Assembly: GCF_004153685.1 (NCBI RefSeq)
Contig: NZ_SDQD01000002.1
Span: forward strand, 620,001-684,000
DNA from: Pollutimonas harenae
Lineage (GTDB): Bacteria > Pseudomonadota > Gammaproteobacteria > Burkholderiales > Burkholderiaceae_B
Reading direction: 5' to 3'
DNA length: 64,000 nucleotides
Of the stretch, positions 1-9,754 are shown one piece after another. Within the stretch, counting starts at the first letter, position 1. Each line of letters starts with the position of its first letter. Made by a program: the position numbers and the translations under genes. The notes below the pieces were generated by a model. That model made no database searches, was not told where the DNA came from, and worked only from the letters and a program-made list of their open reading frames with translations.

Positions 1-240
1 CAAGAAGGGTTGGACAAAATCTTTCTGGATGCCGGTTTCGAATGGCGCGAGCCGGGCTGTTCCATGTGTCTGGCCATGAATGCCGACCGCCTCGAACCCG
101 GCGAGCGCTGTGCCTCGACATCGAATCGCAATTTCGAGGGTCGTCAGGGGCAGGGTGGGCGTACGCATCTGGTCAGCCCGGCCATGGCGGCAGCCGCCGC
201 TGTAGCCGGTCATTTTGTTGACATACGAAATTTTCGATAG
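1..240 (+). CDS. leuC: 3-isopropylmalate dehydratase large subunit, C-terminal end (partial)
   Basis: Only the last 79 residues are inside the window and the reading frame is open to the left edge, so the gene starts upstream. The visible tail has the aconitase-family region [32 protein letters not shown] split over residues about 20-50. It carries a CxxC pair, of which one cysteine is a ligand of the [4Fe-4S] cluster, followed by the [10 protein letters not shown] substrate loop. The protein pairs with LeuD to isomerise 2-isopropylmalate to 3-isopropylmalate in leucine synthesis. leuD begins 9 bases after the stop, as expected for a leuCDB operon. Identification is secure from the motif and the neighbours. 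Confidence 0.97.
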   Translation, partial: QEGLDKIFLDAGFEWREPGCSMCLAMNADRLEPGERCASTSNRNFEGRQGQGGRTHLVSPAMAAAAAVAGHFVDIRNFR

Positions 241-249
241 GAAGCCATC

Positions 250-900
250 ATGCAAGCCTTTACCACTCATCAAGGCCTGGTAGCGCCGCTCGACCGCGAG
301 AATGTCGATACCGACCTGATCATACCCAAGCAATTTCTCAAGTCCATCAAACGCACGGGCTTCGGGCCCAACCTGTTCGACGAACTGCGCTACCTGGATC
401 ACGGCGAACCTGGCATGGATAACACCAGGCGCCCACTCAATCCTGATTTCGTCTTGAACCAGGAGCGGTACCAGGGTGCTTCGATTTTGCTGGCACGCAA
501 GAATTTCGGCTGTGGATCCAGCCGCGAACACGCACCATGGGCGTTGACCCAGTTTGGCTTTCGCGCCATTATCGCGCCCTCGTACGCCGATATCTTTTTC
601 AACAATAGTTTCAAGAATGGCTTATTGCCTATCGTGCTGCCAGAGCTGCAGGTGGCGCGCCTGTTTGAAGAGGTCAAGGCGTTCGTGGGCTACAAGCTGC
701 GCATAGATTTGGCCAGGCAAGTCGTGATTGCCGAAGATGGTCGCGAGCTGGCTTTCGACATCGAACCCTTCCGCAAGCACTGCTTGCTGCAAGGCCTGGA
801 CGACATCGGCCAGACCCTGCAAAAGGCCGACCTGATTCGTTCTTTCGAAGCCGAACGGTTGGCCCGCCATCCCTGGCTGGAATCACGTCCCATCGCATAG
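250..900 (+). CDS. leuD: 3-isopropylmalate dehydratase small subunit
   Basis: 216 residues, the normal length for proteobacterial LeuD. The N-terminus ([22 protein letters not shown]) and the central swivel-domain motif [15 protein letters not shown] at about residues 87-101 are characteristic of the family. The latter forms part of the substrate pocket in the heterodimer with LeuC. It catalyses the stereospecific isomerisation of 2-isopropylmalate. The ATG at 250 sits 9 bases after the leuC stop with a GGAAG-like ribosome site, and leuB follows after 8 bases, so leuC-leuD-leuB are very probably co-transcribed. Nothing is unusual in the sequence. Confidence 0.97.
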   Translation: MQAFTTHQGLVAPLDRENVDTDLIIPKQFLKSIKRTGFGPNLFDELRYLDHGEPGMDNTRRPLNPDFVLNQERYQGASILLARKNFGCGSSREHAPWALTQFGFRAIIAPSYADIFFNNSFKNGLLPIVLPELQVARLFEEVKAFVGYKLRIDLARQVVIAEDGRELAFDIEPFRKHCLLQGLDDIGQTLQKADLIRSFEAERLARHPWLESRPIA

Positions 901-908
901 GAAACACA

Positions 909-1985
909 ATGACTCACAAGATTGCCGTATTGCCCGGTGATGGCATCGGCCCCGAAATTACCGAACAGGCCGTCCGTGTATTGACTGCACTGGGCCTGGA
1001 TCTGGATTTGCAAACTGCCCCCGTAGGAGGCGCTGCCTACGAAGTGCAAGAGCATCCCTTGCCTGCCAGTACGCTGGAACTGGCCAAGGGGTCGGCAGCC
1101 ATTCTATTTGGCGCCGTGGGCGACTGGAAATACGACAGTCTGCCGCGCGAGCTGCGTCCCGAGCAGGCTATTCTGGGCCTGCGCAAGGCGCTGGGCCTGT
1201 TTGCCAATTTGCGGCCGGCCATTCTGTACCCTCAATTGGCCAATGCCTCTTCACTTAAGCCTGAGGTGGTATCCGGTCTCGATATTCTTATCGTGCGCGA
1301 GCTGACAGGCGACATCTATTTCGGGCAGCCGCGTGGCGTGCGTCAACTCGACGATGGCCCCTTTAAGGGCGAGCGTCAGGGTTTTGACACCATGCACTAT
1401 GCCGAGCCGGAAATCCGTCGTATTGCGCATGTGGCGTTCCAGGCAGCACAAAAACGCGGCAAGCGTTTGTGCAGCGTCGACAAGGCCAATGTGCTGGAAA
1501 CCTCTCAGTTCTGGCGAGACATCATGATTGCTGTCGCCGGGGAATACCCCGACGTCGAGCTGTCGCACATGTATGTCGATAATGCCGCCATGCAATTGGT
1601 GCGGGCTCCCAAAGAATTCGATGTGATTGTCACGGGTAATTTGTTTGGCGACATTCTTTCCGACGAGGCTGCCATGCTGACGGGCTCCATCGGCATGCTG
1701 CCTTCTGCTTCGCTGAATGCTTCGAATCAGGGGCTATACGAACCCAGCCATGGTTCCGCCCCCGATATCGCGGGCAAGAACCTGGCCAATCCGCTGGCAA
1801 CCATATTGTCAGCCGCCATGTTGCTGCGTTACTCACTGAACGAGGCAGGGCAGGCCGATCGTATCGAAGCTGCCGTACAAGCTGTTCTGGAGCGGGGTTT
1901 GCGCACAGCAGACCTGTATGAATCCGGCACTACAAAGGTTTCGACAACAGAAATGGGCGATGCTGTGCTGAAAGCTTTAAAATAA
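909..1985 (+). CDS. leuB: 3-isopropylmalate dehydrogenase
   Basis: 358 residues, full length. It oxidises and decarboxylates 3-isopropylmalate to 2-oxoisocaproate using NAD. The N-terminal [10 protein letters not shown] motif (residues 8-17) and the isocitrate/isopropylmalate dehydrogenase signature [17 protein letters not shown] (about residues 244-260), with its metal-binding aspartates, are both present. A GGAAACACA stretch precedes the ATG, 8 bases after leuD. The stop is followed by 41 bases before asd, so read-through into asd is possible. Confidence 0.97.
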   Translation: MTHKIAVLPGDGIGPEITEQAVRVLTALGLDLDLQTAPVGGAAYEVQEHPLPASTLELAKGSAAILFGAVGDWKYDSLPRELRPEQAILGLRKALGLFANLRPAILYPQLANASSLKPEVVSGLDILIVRELTGDIYFGQPRGVRQLDDGPFKGERQGFDTMHYAEPEIRRIAHVAFQAAQKRGKRLCSVDKANVLETSQFWRDIMIAVAGEYPDVELSHMYVDNAAMQLVRAPKEFDVIVTGNLFGDILSDEAAMLTGSIGMLPSASLNASNQGLYEPSHGSAPDIAGKNLANPLATILSAAMLLRYSLNEAGQADRIEAAVQAVLERGLRTADLYESGTTKVSTTEMGDAVLKALK

Positions 1986-2026
1986 TGTGTCAGACTAGTA
2001 CTTTTACCTTATTTTAAGCGACCAAC

Positions 2027-3157
2027 ATGAGCCAAGCAGTAGGTTTGGTCGGGTGGCGCGGCATGGTGGGTTCCGTCCTCATGCAGCGCATGCGCGACGA
2101 AAACGATTTCTCCCTTTTTCAGCCTGTCTTCTTTTCGACCAGCAATGCTGGTGGTGCCGCGCCGGCTTGGGCCGACGGTGCCGGTCCTTTGCAGGATGCC
2201 TACGATATCGATGCACTGGCCAAGCTACCCATCATTCTTACCGCCCAAGGTGGCGACTACACCTCGGCGGTATATCCCAAGCTGCGAGCGGCCGGCTGGC
2301 AAGGCATCTGGATAGACGCGGCCAGCACCCTGCGCATGGCCGACGATGCCATCATTGTGCTCGATCCGGTCAATCGTCCTGTTATCGACGACGCGCTCAA
2401 GCGCGGCATCAAGAACTATATTGGTGGTAATTGCACGGTCAGTTGCATGCTGATGGGTCTGGCTGGCCTGTTCAACCAGGATCTGGTCAAGTGGATGACC
2501 AGCATGACTTATCAGGCAGCATCGGGCGGCGGTGCGCAACACATGCGCGAACTGCTGACCCAGTTCGGCCTGCTCAATGCCCAAGTCAAACCCTTGCTCG
2601 ACGATCCGGCATCGGCCATTCTCGACATTGACCGCGGCGTGCTCAAAGCGCAGCAAGATGCCGGCCTGCCGCAACAGCATTTTGGTGTGCCGCTGGGTGG
2701 CAATCTGATTCCCTGGATCGACAAAGACCTGGGCAATGGCGTGTCGCGCGAAGAATGGAAGGCTGGCGCCGAAACCAACAAGATTCTTGGCCGCGGTGAA
2801 GCCTTTGGCAAGCCCGAAACGCCCATAGACGGCCTGTGTGTGCGCATCGGCGCCATGCGTTGCCACAGCCAGGCACTCACCATAGAGCTGAGCAAAGATA
2901 TTCCCATGGATGAGGTCTCCGACATCATCAGCCAAGGCTCAAAATGGGCCAAGGTCATCCCCAACGAGCGTGAAGCCAGCATGCAGCAACTGACACCGGT
3001 TGCAGTGACCGGCACGCTCGATATCCCGGTGGGCCGTCTGCGCAAGATGTCTACCGGCACCAACCAGATCAGTGCTTTCACGGTGGGTGATCAGCTATTG
3101 TGGGGTGCGGCAGAACCGCTGCGCCGCATGCTAAGAATTACTTTGGGTGAACTCTAA
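2027..3157 (+). CDS. asd: aspartate-semialdehyde dehydrogenase
   Basis: 376 residues. It reduces beta-aspartyl phosphate to aspartate semialdehyde, the branch point to lysine/diaminopimelate, threonine and methionine. The NADP-binding glycine motif [10 protein letters not shown] lies at residues 9-18, and the catalytic cysteine in GGNCTVS is Cys136. The length and the GGNCTVS form fit the Gram-negative Asd subfamily. The gene lies between leuB and fimV, the arrangement I recall from Bordetella relatives. Only 2 bases separate its stop from the fimV start, suggesting translational coupling. Confidence 0.96.
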   Translation: MSQAVGLVGWRGMVGSVLMQRMRDENDFSLFQPVFFSTSNAGGAAPAWADGAGPLQDAYDIDALAKLPIILTAQGGDYTSAVYPKLRAAGWQGIWIDAASTLRMADDAIIVLDPVNRPVIDDALKRGIKNYIGGNCTVSCMLMGLAGLFNQDLVKWMTSMTYQAASGGGAQHMRELLTQFGLLNAQVKPLLDDPASAILDIDRGVLKAQQDAGLPQQHFGVPLGGNLIPWIDKDLGNGVSREEWKAGAETNKILGRGEAFGKPETPIDGLCVRIGAMRCHSQALTIELSKDIPMDEVSDIISQGSKWAKVIPNEREASMQQLTPVAVTGTLDIPVGRLRKMSTGTNQISAFTVGDQLLWGAAEPLRRMLRITLGEL

Positions 3158-3159
3158 TC

Positions 3160-4965
3160 ATGCGTATGTCCCGTGCTGTGTCCTTGTCGGCTGTACTGGT
3201 TTTAAAACCTAAACCTTTGGCCGGGGCGCTTGCGGCGGCATTACTGACCTGCTCTAGTGTTTATGCGGCAAGTTTCGGGCATTCCCGGCTTGTCTCGGCG
3301 CCGGGGCAGCCTTTCCAGGTTAATGTGCAGGTCAGCCAGTTAAGCGCCGACGACTTGCGCAGCTTTTCCGCTGTGCCGGCGCCTGCCGCCGCATGGCGGC
3401 AGGCAGGGCTTACGCCTCCGGTCGACCTGAGCACCATGCAAGTGCATCTGGCTGATGGCTATACACCTGATGGCAAGCTAATACAGATACGCTCAAATCA
3501 AGCTTTCAACAAGCCGGTTGCTGATATTTTGCTTGATGTGCGCACGGCGACCGGGCAGCAACGCTACCAGGTCAGCCTGCTAACGCATGCCGGCCTCGAT
3601 ACGGTAGCTCCGGTCACTACGAGCAGTCAGCCAACAGGATCACAGGCAGCATCGCAGGCGGCCCCCGCCAAAACCATACGCATCAAGCAAGGCGACTACA
3701 TGTTCGCCATTGCAAGGCGTCATGCCGTTCCCGGAGTGACGGTGTACCAGATGATGATTGCATTGCAGCGGGCTAACCCTCAAGCTTTCATCTACGAAAA
3801 CATCAATCTGATCAAGGCGGGCGCCAGCCTGACCATGCCTGGCCACGATGCATTAACCGCAGTTTCCAAAGAAGAAGCCTATCGGCTGTTTCAGCAGCAG
3901 GCTCAAGCCTATGCTCAATATCGCCAGCGTGCTGCGGCCAATACCGGCGCTGTGGTCGAGGGCAATGGCGCAATGGGTGTGGTGACTGAATCAGCTCCTG
4001 TTGCCGCGTCATCCTCTCGTGAGTCACGCGACCAGCTGCGCCTGTCGGGTGGACAGGCCTCATCGGATGCAGCCAATGATGATGCTGTTGCCACAAGTAA
4101 AGGCATAGAAGATTCCCAGCAGCGTGTTTCGCAACTCGAAGACAACGTCAAGAATCTGAACCAGGCGTTGCAGTCCCAGGGTTTGGCGGCATCGTCCCTA
4201 GTCATCGACAGCGCCAAAGGCCTGAGCGAGTCCATCGCGCAGGCCGGCAGTACGGTAGGTGTCAGCACCGATGCTGCGCCAGATAGTGTGGCTGCCAATG
4301 ACGTATCGGGCAACGCGCCCGAAGGGGAGCAAGGCCAGGGAACCGGCAGTGCATCCTCCGGCAGCAGTGGTGCCAGCGATGGGGGCGTGCAAGATAGCAC
4401 ATCAGCTGGCGGGGCCGGACAAGACTCCAGTTCAGGTGCGCCAGCTTCCAGCGCCGATGCCGGTGATACCAGCGCTAATAGTTCTACCTCCGACAGCAGC
4501 AATACTGCAAGCGGCTCAACAGCAGGCAACAGCATGCCAGGCAGTGGGGCGACGGATGGTCATGCTGGTGCTGACCAGGCAGGAAGTGGCAATACCGGCA
4601 GCGGTCAGGCCGGTGCTGCTGCAACAGATGAGGCAAACGGCGTGGCGGCAGGTGGCAGCAGTGGGCAGAACAGCGTGTCGGCTGATACTCAAGGTGCTGC
4701 CCAGACGGCCGAATCCATTTCTACAAAGGCGGAACAATCAGTGTCGTGGTTTCAAGAGCATATGCTGGGCGTGATCACTGGCTTGCTGGCATTTATCGTA
4801 TTGATCATTGCATGGTTATTGCGTCGGGCCAATGCTGTTCGCGATACCGGGCGTGAAGGTAATACGGGGCCGATTACCGAAGCCATGGTCAAGGAAAAAC
4901 TCGATCAAATCAACCTTGACCTGGAACAAGAAGCACCCAACCGCTCACCTCCAGATTCAAAGTAA
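3160..4965 (+). CDS. fimV: FimV/HubP-type polar landmark protein, short form
   Basis: 601 residues. The N-terminus has a signal-like hydrophobic stretch ending near [19 protein letters not shown], then the conserved periplasmic FimV N-terminal domain (to about residue 145). A LysM-type peptidoglycan-binding domain covers about residues 170-228. A long Ser/Gly/Ala/Asp low-complexity stretch fills about 380-520. One transmembrane helix starts near residue 535, followed by a short cytoplasmic tail. The family organises the cell pole, type IV pili and motility. The cytoplasmic part is only about 45 residues, much shorter than in Pseudomonas FimV, and I see no TPR-like FimV C-terminal motif. The position between asd and truA supports the call. 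Confidence 0.85.
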   Translation: MRMSRAVSLSAVLVLKPKPLAGALAAALLTCSSVYAASFGHSRLVSAPGQPFQVNVQVSQLSADDLRSFSAVPAPAAAWRQAGLTPPVDLSTMQVHLADGYTPDGKLIQIRSNQAFNKPVADILLDVRTATGQQRYQVSLLTHAGLDTVAPVTTSSQPTGSQAASQAAPAKTIRIKQGDYMFAIARRHAVPGVTVYQMMIALQRANPQAFIYENINLIKAGASLTMPGHDALTAVSKEEAYRLFQQQAQAYAQYRQRAAANTGAVVEGNGAMGVVTESAPVAASSSRESRDQLRLSGGQASSDAANDDAVATSKGIEDSQQRVSQLEDNVKNLNQALQSQGLAASSLVIDSAKGLSESIAQAGSTVGVSTDAAPDSVAANDVSGNAPEGEQGQGTGSASSGSSGASDGGVQDSTSAGGAGQDSSSGAPASSADAGDTSANSSTSDSSNTASGSTAGNSMPGSGATDGHAGADQAGSGNTGSGQAGAAATDEANGVAAGGSSGQNSVSADTQGAAQTAESISTKAEQSVSWFQEHMLGVITGLLAFIVLIIAWLLRRANAVRDTGREGNTGPITEAMVKEKLDQINLDLEQEAPNRSPPDSK

Positions 4966-4970
4966 GCATC

Positions 4971-5783
4971 ATGCCCAGGATGGCCTTAGGCCTTGCCTAC
5001 GATGGTTCGTTCTGGCAAGGCTGGCAGACTCAACCGGGCGGGCTTACAGTTCAGGATAAGGTCGAATCGGCGTTAGCCAGATTCCTTGATCAACCCGTCA
5101 GCACAATATGCGCCGGTCGCACTGATACCGGCGTGCACGCTCTCGAACAGGTCGTTCATCTTGATACGCAAGCCGACCGCCGTCTTGAGTCGTGGGTACG
5201 TGGCCTGAATGCTTTATTGCCTGACAGCATTGCGGTTCAGTGGGCAAAGCCTGTTTCCGACAGCTTTCATGCCCGGTTTTCAGCCATATCGCGCAGCTAT
5301 ATATATATAGTTCGCAACACACGGGTGCGTTCTCCCCTGATGCATGGTCGAGTTGGTTGGGTGTATCACTCCTTGCGGTTGGCTCCTATGCGTGATGCCG
5401 CACGGCGCCTGATTGGCGAGCACGACTTCAGCAGTTTTCGCTCATCGCAATGCCAGGCAGCCAGCCCGGTTCGTACAATGCAGGAAGTGAGCATCGAGCA
5501 GTATGGCGATTTTTATCTGTTCAAGTTCCGGGCCAATGCCTTTCTGCACCATATGATCCGGAATCTGATGGGGGCTCTACTGTATGTGGGGCAAGGCAAG
5601 CAGGAGCCCGATTGGATGGATGAATTGCTGGCGCAACGTGATCGCCGCCGGGCTGCACCCACCTTCAGTCCGGCGGGTTTGTATTTGTCGGGTGTTGAGT
5701 ATCCGGACGAGCATGGACTTCCGTCCCGCGATGCGTCGCAGGCACTGCTGACGCATGTAGGGCTAAGCTGGCCCACGATTTGA
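4971..5783 (+). CDS. truA: tRNA pseudouridine(38-40) synthase
   Basis: 270 residues. TruA converts uridines 38-40 of the anticodon arm to pseudouridine. The N-terminus ([18 protein letters not shown]) and the catalytic motif [17 protein letters not shown], with the nucleophile Asp52, are clear. The later motif [19 protein letters not shown] near residue 180 is also typical. It starts 5 bases after the fimV stop. The second Met (residue 4) is an alternative start. Length is normal. Confidence 0.96.
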   Translation: MPRMALGLAYDGSFWQGWQTQPGGLTVQDKVESALARFLDQPVSTICAGRTDTGVHALEQVVHLDTQADRRLESWVRGLNALLPDSIAVQWAKPVSDSFHARFSAISRSYIYIVRNTRVRSPLMHGRVGWVYHSLRLAPMRDAARRLIGEHDFSSFRSSQCQAASPVRTMQEVSIEQYGDFYLFKFRANAFLHHMIRNLMGALLYVGQGKQEPDWMDELLAQRDRRRAAPTFSPAGLYLSGVEYPDEHGLPSRDASQALLTHVGLSWPTI

Positions 5784-5871
5784 CTGCGGGCATGTACCAA
5801 CAGTCATAACCATCCACATCAGCTAGAATACACCCCGTTTTACAGTTTTTTACCCTTGCTCAACGGGACAC

Positions 5872-6501
5872 ATGAAATTCTTCCTGTCTATCGCCAAGGT
5901 TATTGACGCGATCAATACAAGAATTGGCAAACTAGTCACATGGCTGACGCTTATCGTGGTGCTTGTCAGCGCTTCCAATGCCGTCATACGCAAGGTATTC
6001 AGCATGAGCTCCAATGCCTGGCTCGAGCTGCAATGGTATTTGTTCGGCGCCATCTTTCTGTTGGCGGCGGGCTATACCTTTTTGCTCAACGAACATGTAC
6101 GCGTTGACGCGCTCTCACAAAAATTTCCTCGGCGTGTCCAGATCTACATAGAGATCCTCGGTGTGGTGTTTTTCCTGTTTCCTGCCTGCATGTTGATATT
6201 TTGGCTGTCGCTGCCGTTCTTCTACGAATCGCTCGTTCTGCATGAGCTTTCGTCCAATACCGGTGGGTTAATACGCTGGCCGGTCAAGCTGTTGATTCCT
6301 ATAGGTTTTTTTCTGCTAATTCTTGCCGGTTTTTCGCACCTGATCAAATGCATAGGTTTTTTACGTGGAGACTGCCCCGATCCCCAGGCCTTGCCTGTAG
6401 GCAAGACGGCTGAAGAGGCGCTTGCTGAAGAAATTCTCGCGCAAGCTCAGCTTGATGCCGAACGTTCTACCCACAACAATGCAACAGGCAAGGGTCGTTG
6501 A
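5872..6501 (+). CDS. TRAP transporter small permease (DctQ type)
   Basis: 209 residues with about four predicted membrane segments (around residues 20-45, 55-80, 95-125 and 140-165) and a charged, Ala/Glu-rich cytoplasmic tail. This is the DctQ architecture of tripartite ATP-independent periplasmic transporters, in which the small subunit partners the large DctM permease and a periplasmic binding protein. The gene ends overlapping the start region of the large permease. No DctP-type binding-protein gene occurs beside it or elsewhere in the window, so the substrate cannot be inferred. A TAGAAT hexamer near 5824 could be a -10 element, but the -35 is poor. Confidence 0.88.
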   Translation: MKFFLSIAKVIDAINTRIGKLVTWLTLIVVLVSASNAVIRKVFSMSSNAWLELQWYLFGAIFLLAAGYTFLLNEHVRVDALSQKFPRRVQIYIEILGVVFFLFPACMLIFWLSLPFFYESLVLHELSSNTGGLIRWPVKLLIPIGFFLLILAGFSHLIKCIGFLRGDCPDPQALPVGKTAEEALAEEILAQAQLDAERSTHNNATGKGR

Positions 6502-6503
6502 TC

Positions 6504-8225
6504 ATGGAGTTTTTAATCGATAACCTTGCGCCGATCATGTTCTTCAACCTGATCGTATTCCTGCTGCTGGGCTTTCCTGTGGCATTTACGTTGGCGGCCA
6601 ACGGTATTTTGTATGGCCTGGTGGCGATCGAACTCGACCTGATGCAGCCCGCCTTGTTTCAGGCCTTGCCGCAGCGTGTTTTTGGCATCGTCTCGAATGA
6701 CACGCTGTTGGCTGTTCCGTTTTTTACATTGATGGGCCTTATCCTTGAGCGCTCTGGAATGGCCGAAGACTTGCTTGAAACCGTTGGGCAACTATTCGGG
6801 CCTATACGTGGTGGGCTGGCCATTGCCGTCGTTTTGGTGGGTGCCATGCTGGCTGCCACCACCGGCGTCGTGTCGGCCTCGGTGATTTCGATGGGGCTTA
6901 TTTCACTGCCCATCATGTTGCGCTATGGCTACGACAGACGTCTCGCCACGGGCGTAATCGCGGCATCAGGTACGCTGTCGCAAATCATTCCTCCGTCTCT
7001 GGTCCTCATCATCCTGGCGGACCAGCTGGGTCGTTCCATAGGCGACATGTATCGTGGTGCCATGCTGCCAGGTCTGCTGCTGGCCAGCTCTTATATTGCT
7101 TATGTGGTGATTTGCGCCATTATCAAGCCTTCCAGTGCGCCAGCACTGCCCAAAGAGGCACGTGTGTACGATAGGCCCGACGGCAGCCGCGGACTGCGTT
7201 CCCTGCTCGTGCTTACGATTATCGCTTCAACGGTTTCCTATTTTGCCACGCAGCATTATTTCAGTGAGCACACGCAAGTACCGGTGGACGAGCGGGTAGT
7301 CATCAGCCTGATGGCCTGGGGCCTGACCGCTCTGATTATCGCCCTGATCAATAAAACCTTGCGCCTCGGTTTGCTGTCACCCATCGCCGAACGCGTGACT
7401 TTTGTAATGATTCCGCCCTTGTTCCTGATATTCCTGGTACTGGGCACCATCTTCATTGGCGTGGCAACACCCACAGAGGGTGGAGCCATGGGGGCGGTTG
7501 GTGCATTGATCATGGCAATTTCGCGTGGTCGTTTTTCGCTCACTTTGCTCAAGCAGGCCATGGACACCACCACCAAGCTGTCATGCTTTGTCGTGTTCAT
7601 CCTGGTGGGCTCAACGGTATTCAGCCTGAGCTTCCGGGGCGTCAATGGCGATCTGTGGGTAGAACATTTGCTGGTGGGTTTGCCTGGCGGTGAGTGGGGC
7701 TTCCTGATTGTTGTCAGTTTCCTGACCTTTTTCCTGGCTTTTTTCCTGGACTTCTTCGAGCTGGCGTTCATTATTGTGCCATTGCTGGGTCCTGTGGCCG
7801 AGAAAATGGGCATCGATCTCATCTGGTTCGGTGTGCTGCTTGCAGTGAACATGCAAACGTCGTTCATACATCCGCCCTTTGGGTTCGCTCTGTTCTATCT
7901 GCGCTCGGTAGCGCCCAAGGACGATTACCATGACCGGGTCACGGGCAAGTTGATACCCAAAGTTACCTCTGGGCAGATTTATATGGGCTCTATTCCCTTT
8001 ATTTGCATACAATTGCTGATGGTTGCGGCGGTCTTGCTGTTTCCAGGTATGGTTACACATTACAAACAGGATGCGGTCGTACTCGACCCCGATTCCATTT
8101 CTTTTGGCACCGAAAACGTCTATGGTTCTGATTCATACGGCGCTGGTGGTTTCGGTTTTGGCGGACAAGAAAGCAGCGATCAAGGCGCTTATCAGGCTGG
8201 CGATCCTGGCGCCGCATTCAAGTAA
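6504..8225 (+). CDS. TRAP transporter large permease (DctM type)
   Basis: About 573 residues with many hydrophobic segments and the DctM-type motif GVIAASGTLSQIIPPSLVLI, the conserved substrate/ion pathway region near residues 150-170. The ATG at 6504 is preferred over an upstream TTG at 6498 because AAGGGT sits about 9 bases ahead. The preceding small-permease stop lies 2 bases upstream. The last 40 residues are a Gly/Ser/Gln-rich tail (YGAGGFGFGGQ) beyond the last helix, which I cannot assign. It is energised by ion gradients rather than ATP. Only 6 bases separate it from trpF. Confidence 0.9.
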   Translation: MEFLIDNLAPIMFFNLIVFLLLGFPVAFTLAANGILYGLVAIELDLMQPALFQALPQRVFGIVSNDTLLAVPFFTLMGLILERSGMAEDLLETVGQLFGPIRGGLAIAVVLVGAMLAATTGVVSASVISMGLISLPIMLRYGYDRRLATGVIAASGTLSQIIPPSLVLIILADQLGRSIGDMYRGAMLPGLLLASSYIAYVVICAIIKPSSAPALPKEARVYDRPDGSRGLRSLLVLTIIASTVSYFATQHYFSEHTQVPVDERVVISLMAWGLTALIIALINKTLRLGLLSPIAERVTFVMIPPLFLIFLVLGTIFIGVATPTEGGAMGAVGALIMAISRGRFSLTLLKQAMDTTTKLSCFVVFILVGSTVFSLSFRGVNGDLWVEHLLVGLPGGEWGFLIVVSFLTFFLAFFLDFFELAFIIVPLLGPVAEKMGIDLIWFGVLLAVNMQTSFIHPPFGFALFYLRSVAPKDDYHDRVTGKLIPKVTSGQIYMGSIPFICIQLLMVAAVLLFPGMVTHYKQDAVVLDPDSISFGTENVYGSDSYGAGGFGFGGQESSDQGAYQAGDPGAAFK

Positions 8226-8231
8226 ATATTT

Positions 8232-8909
8232 ATGTCGTCTCAGTTAAGCACATTGCAGCGCACGCGTATCAAAATTTGCGGTTTGACTCGTCCGCAAGAT
8301 GTCGATACGGCTGTACGGGCTGGCGCCGACGCCGTCGGCCTGGTTTTTTACGGGCCCAGCAAGCGCGCGGTAGGGCTTGGGCAAGCTGCAAGCCTGCGCC
8401 AGCGGGTACCAGCTTTTGTAGATGTAGTAGCCTTGTTTGTGAACGCCAGCACCCACGAAGTCGAACAGGTCATCGAACAGGTACAACCCGACTTGCTTCA
8501 GTTTCATGGTGATGAATCCCCAGAATTCTGCACAAGTTTCAAGCAGCGCTATATGCGCGCTTTTCGGGTGGGTGGCCCAGGCCTTGATACGCCAGAAGCA
8601 GTACTGGCTGCTTGTCGTCGGTATCCGAGCGCCAGTGCCTGGCTATTCGACAGCTATAGTACGGGCTATGGTGGTAGCGGCTTGAGCTTCGACCCCGAAC
8701 TCTTGAGCGCTGTACGACAGGCGCCCGATAGTCGATCCATAGTGCTGGCAGGCGGGCTGAAGGCCGATACCGTCGCCCATTCTCTCAAAATGGTGCAGCC
8801 CTATGCAGTGGACGTCAGCAGTGGGGTGGAAGATGCACCGGGAATCAAATCAGAGCAGAAGATCGCTGCGTTTGTACAGTCAGTAGCGTCCGCATCGATG
8901 CATCGCTAG
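8232..8909 (+). CDS. trpF: phosphoribosylanthranilate isomerase
   Basis: 225 residues. It catalyses the Amadori rearrangement of phosphoribosylanthranilate in tryptophan synthesis. The RIKICGLT motif holds the catalytic Cys (residue 16). QFHGDE, the LFDSYS aspartate motif, the phosphate-binding VLAGGLKADTV and VDVSSGVE are all present in order. The ribosome site is weak. In the Bordetella gene order I remember, trpB and trpA follow; here a siderophore-reductase gene follows instead, and the stop codon lies inside a perfect palindrome. Confidence 0.96.
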   Translation: MSSQLSTLQRTRIKICGLTRPQDVDTAVRAGADAVGLVFYGPSKRAVGLGQAASLRQRVPAFVDVVALFVNASTHEVEQVIEQVQPDLLQFHGDESPEFCTSFKQRYMRAFRVGGPGLDTPEAVLAACRRYPSASAWLFDSYSTGYGGSGLSFDPELLSAVRQAPDSRSIVLAGGLKADTVAHSLKMVQPYAVDVSSGVEDAPGIKSEQKIAAFVQSVASASMHR

Positions 8910-8926
8910 GTGCGCGCGCACCTAGC
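8905..8926. repeat. perfect 22-base palindrome over the trpF stop
   Basis: Positions 8905-8926 form a perfect inverted repeat with no mismatch. The centre is at 8915/8916 with an alternating GCGCGC core. It contains the trpF stop codon (8907-8909) and a GTG at 8910. There is no T-run after it on either strand, so it is not a classical terminator. It could be an mRNA-end hairpin, a protein-binding site, or a scar at a rearrangement junction. Confidence 0.7.
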
Positions 8927-8936
8927 CCATCTGCAA

Positions 8937-9662
8937 ATGAACCACCGTCTCGAAGAATTCACTGAGTGCATGCAGAATGTCATGCCGGATTGGCCCTTGG
9001 ACATTGTGTCGCAGGTTGATACCGATTGGACGCATACGTCTGTACGGCAAGTGGGGGAGCTGGCTGACTCACTGGCTCAGACCCACCCGGAAGCTGGCAG
9101 GCATTACTGGGCCTTTCGTACTTGGAGCTTGCTCGTTTGGCAACCGGTCTATCTGACTCTTGCCGGCATTCATCTGAATGGCATGGGTATACGGCCCGAA
9201 TGTATAAGCCAACAAACAAGCCCGTGCACGGTGTGGGGCTGCCGGATTGCTGATCACGTTCCGTTCGAAGACGGCGAAGATGAGCTGCTGAATATTGCGG
9301 CAGGCTCTTTGCATGACGGTGTGGCCAGGCTATTCAATACCTGCATTGAAACCATTGATTTGCATCCCAAGGCCGCGGGTCGTTTGCTGGCTGACTATGT
9401 GACGAGTGCCACGTTACGGATCGGAGACTTGCGGGCGGACTGGTCCGCAGATGATACGGTTGCGTGGGGCGAGCGCTGGCTGGATGCCTTGGGCTTGCAT
9501 GACGCTGGAGGATTCTTGCGGTATGGTCGTGTTGGTGACGAGTCTCTTGCCATAGAGCGCAAGGTTTGTTGCCTGGTTTACAAATGCCATGACGGCACCC
9601 TATGCGACACTTGTCCAAAGATTCCTTTGGCCGATCGCTTTGCCCGATTGGCGCGCCGCTGA
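8937..9662 (+). CDS. FhuF-family ferric-siderophore reductase ([2Fe-2S])
   Basis: 241 residues from ATG 8937; a GTG at 8910 inside the palindrome would add 9 residues. The C-terminus carries CCLVYKCHDGTLCDTC, i.e. C-C-x10-C-x2-C (Cys211, 212, 223, 226), the FhuF-type [2Fe-2S] ligand pattern. Most of the protein is otherwise weakly conserved, which is usual for this family. FhuF-like proteins act in the cytoplasm on ferric siderophores brought in by a transporter and release iron by reduction. The siderophore receptors and MFS carrier 2-8 kb downstream support that role. The assignment is by motif and context. Confidence 0.82.
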   Translation: MNHRLEEFTECMQNVMPDWPLDIVSQVDTDWTHTSVRQVGELADSLAQTHPEAGRHYWAFRTWSLLVWQPVYLTLAGIHLNGMGIRPECISQQTSPCTVWGCRIADHVPFEDGEDELLNIAAGSLHDGVARLFNTCIETIDLHPKAAGRLLADYVTSATLRIGDLRADWSADDTVAWGERWLDALGLHDAGGFLRYGRVGDESLAIERKVCCLVYKCHDGTLCDTCPKIPLADRFARLARR

Positions 9663-9754
9663 ACCGTGCTACATTGCGATCGAAGAACTCATAGATTCGT
9701 CGTCCTTTCTTTGCGATACGGTTGTGGTAGTTCAACCGCTATTTATTCAAATCC

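Noticed and set aside
2225-2935. A 236-codon open frame on the minus strand inside asd
   Set aside because: It is fully antisense to a well-supported core gene and resembles no family I know.
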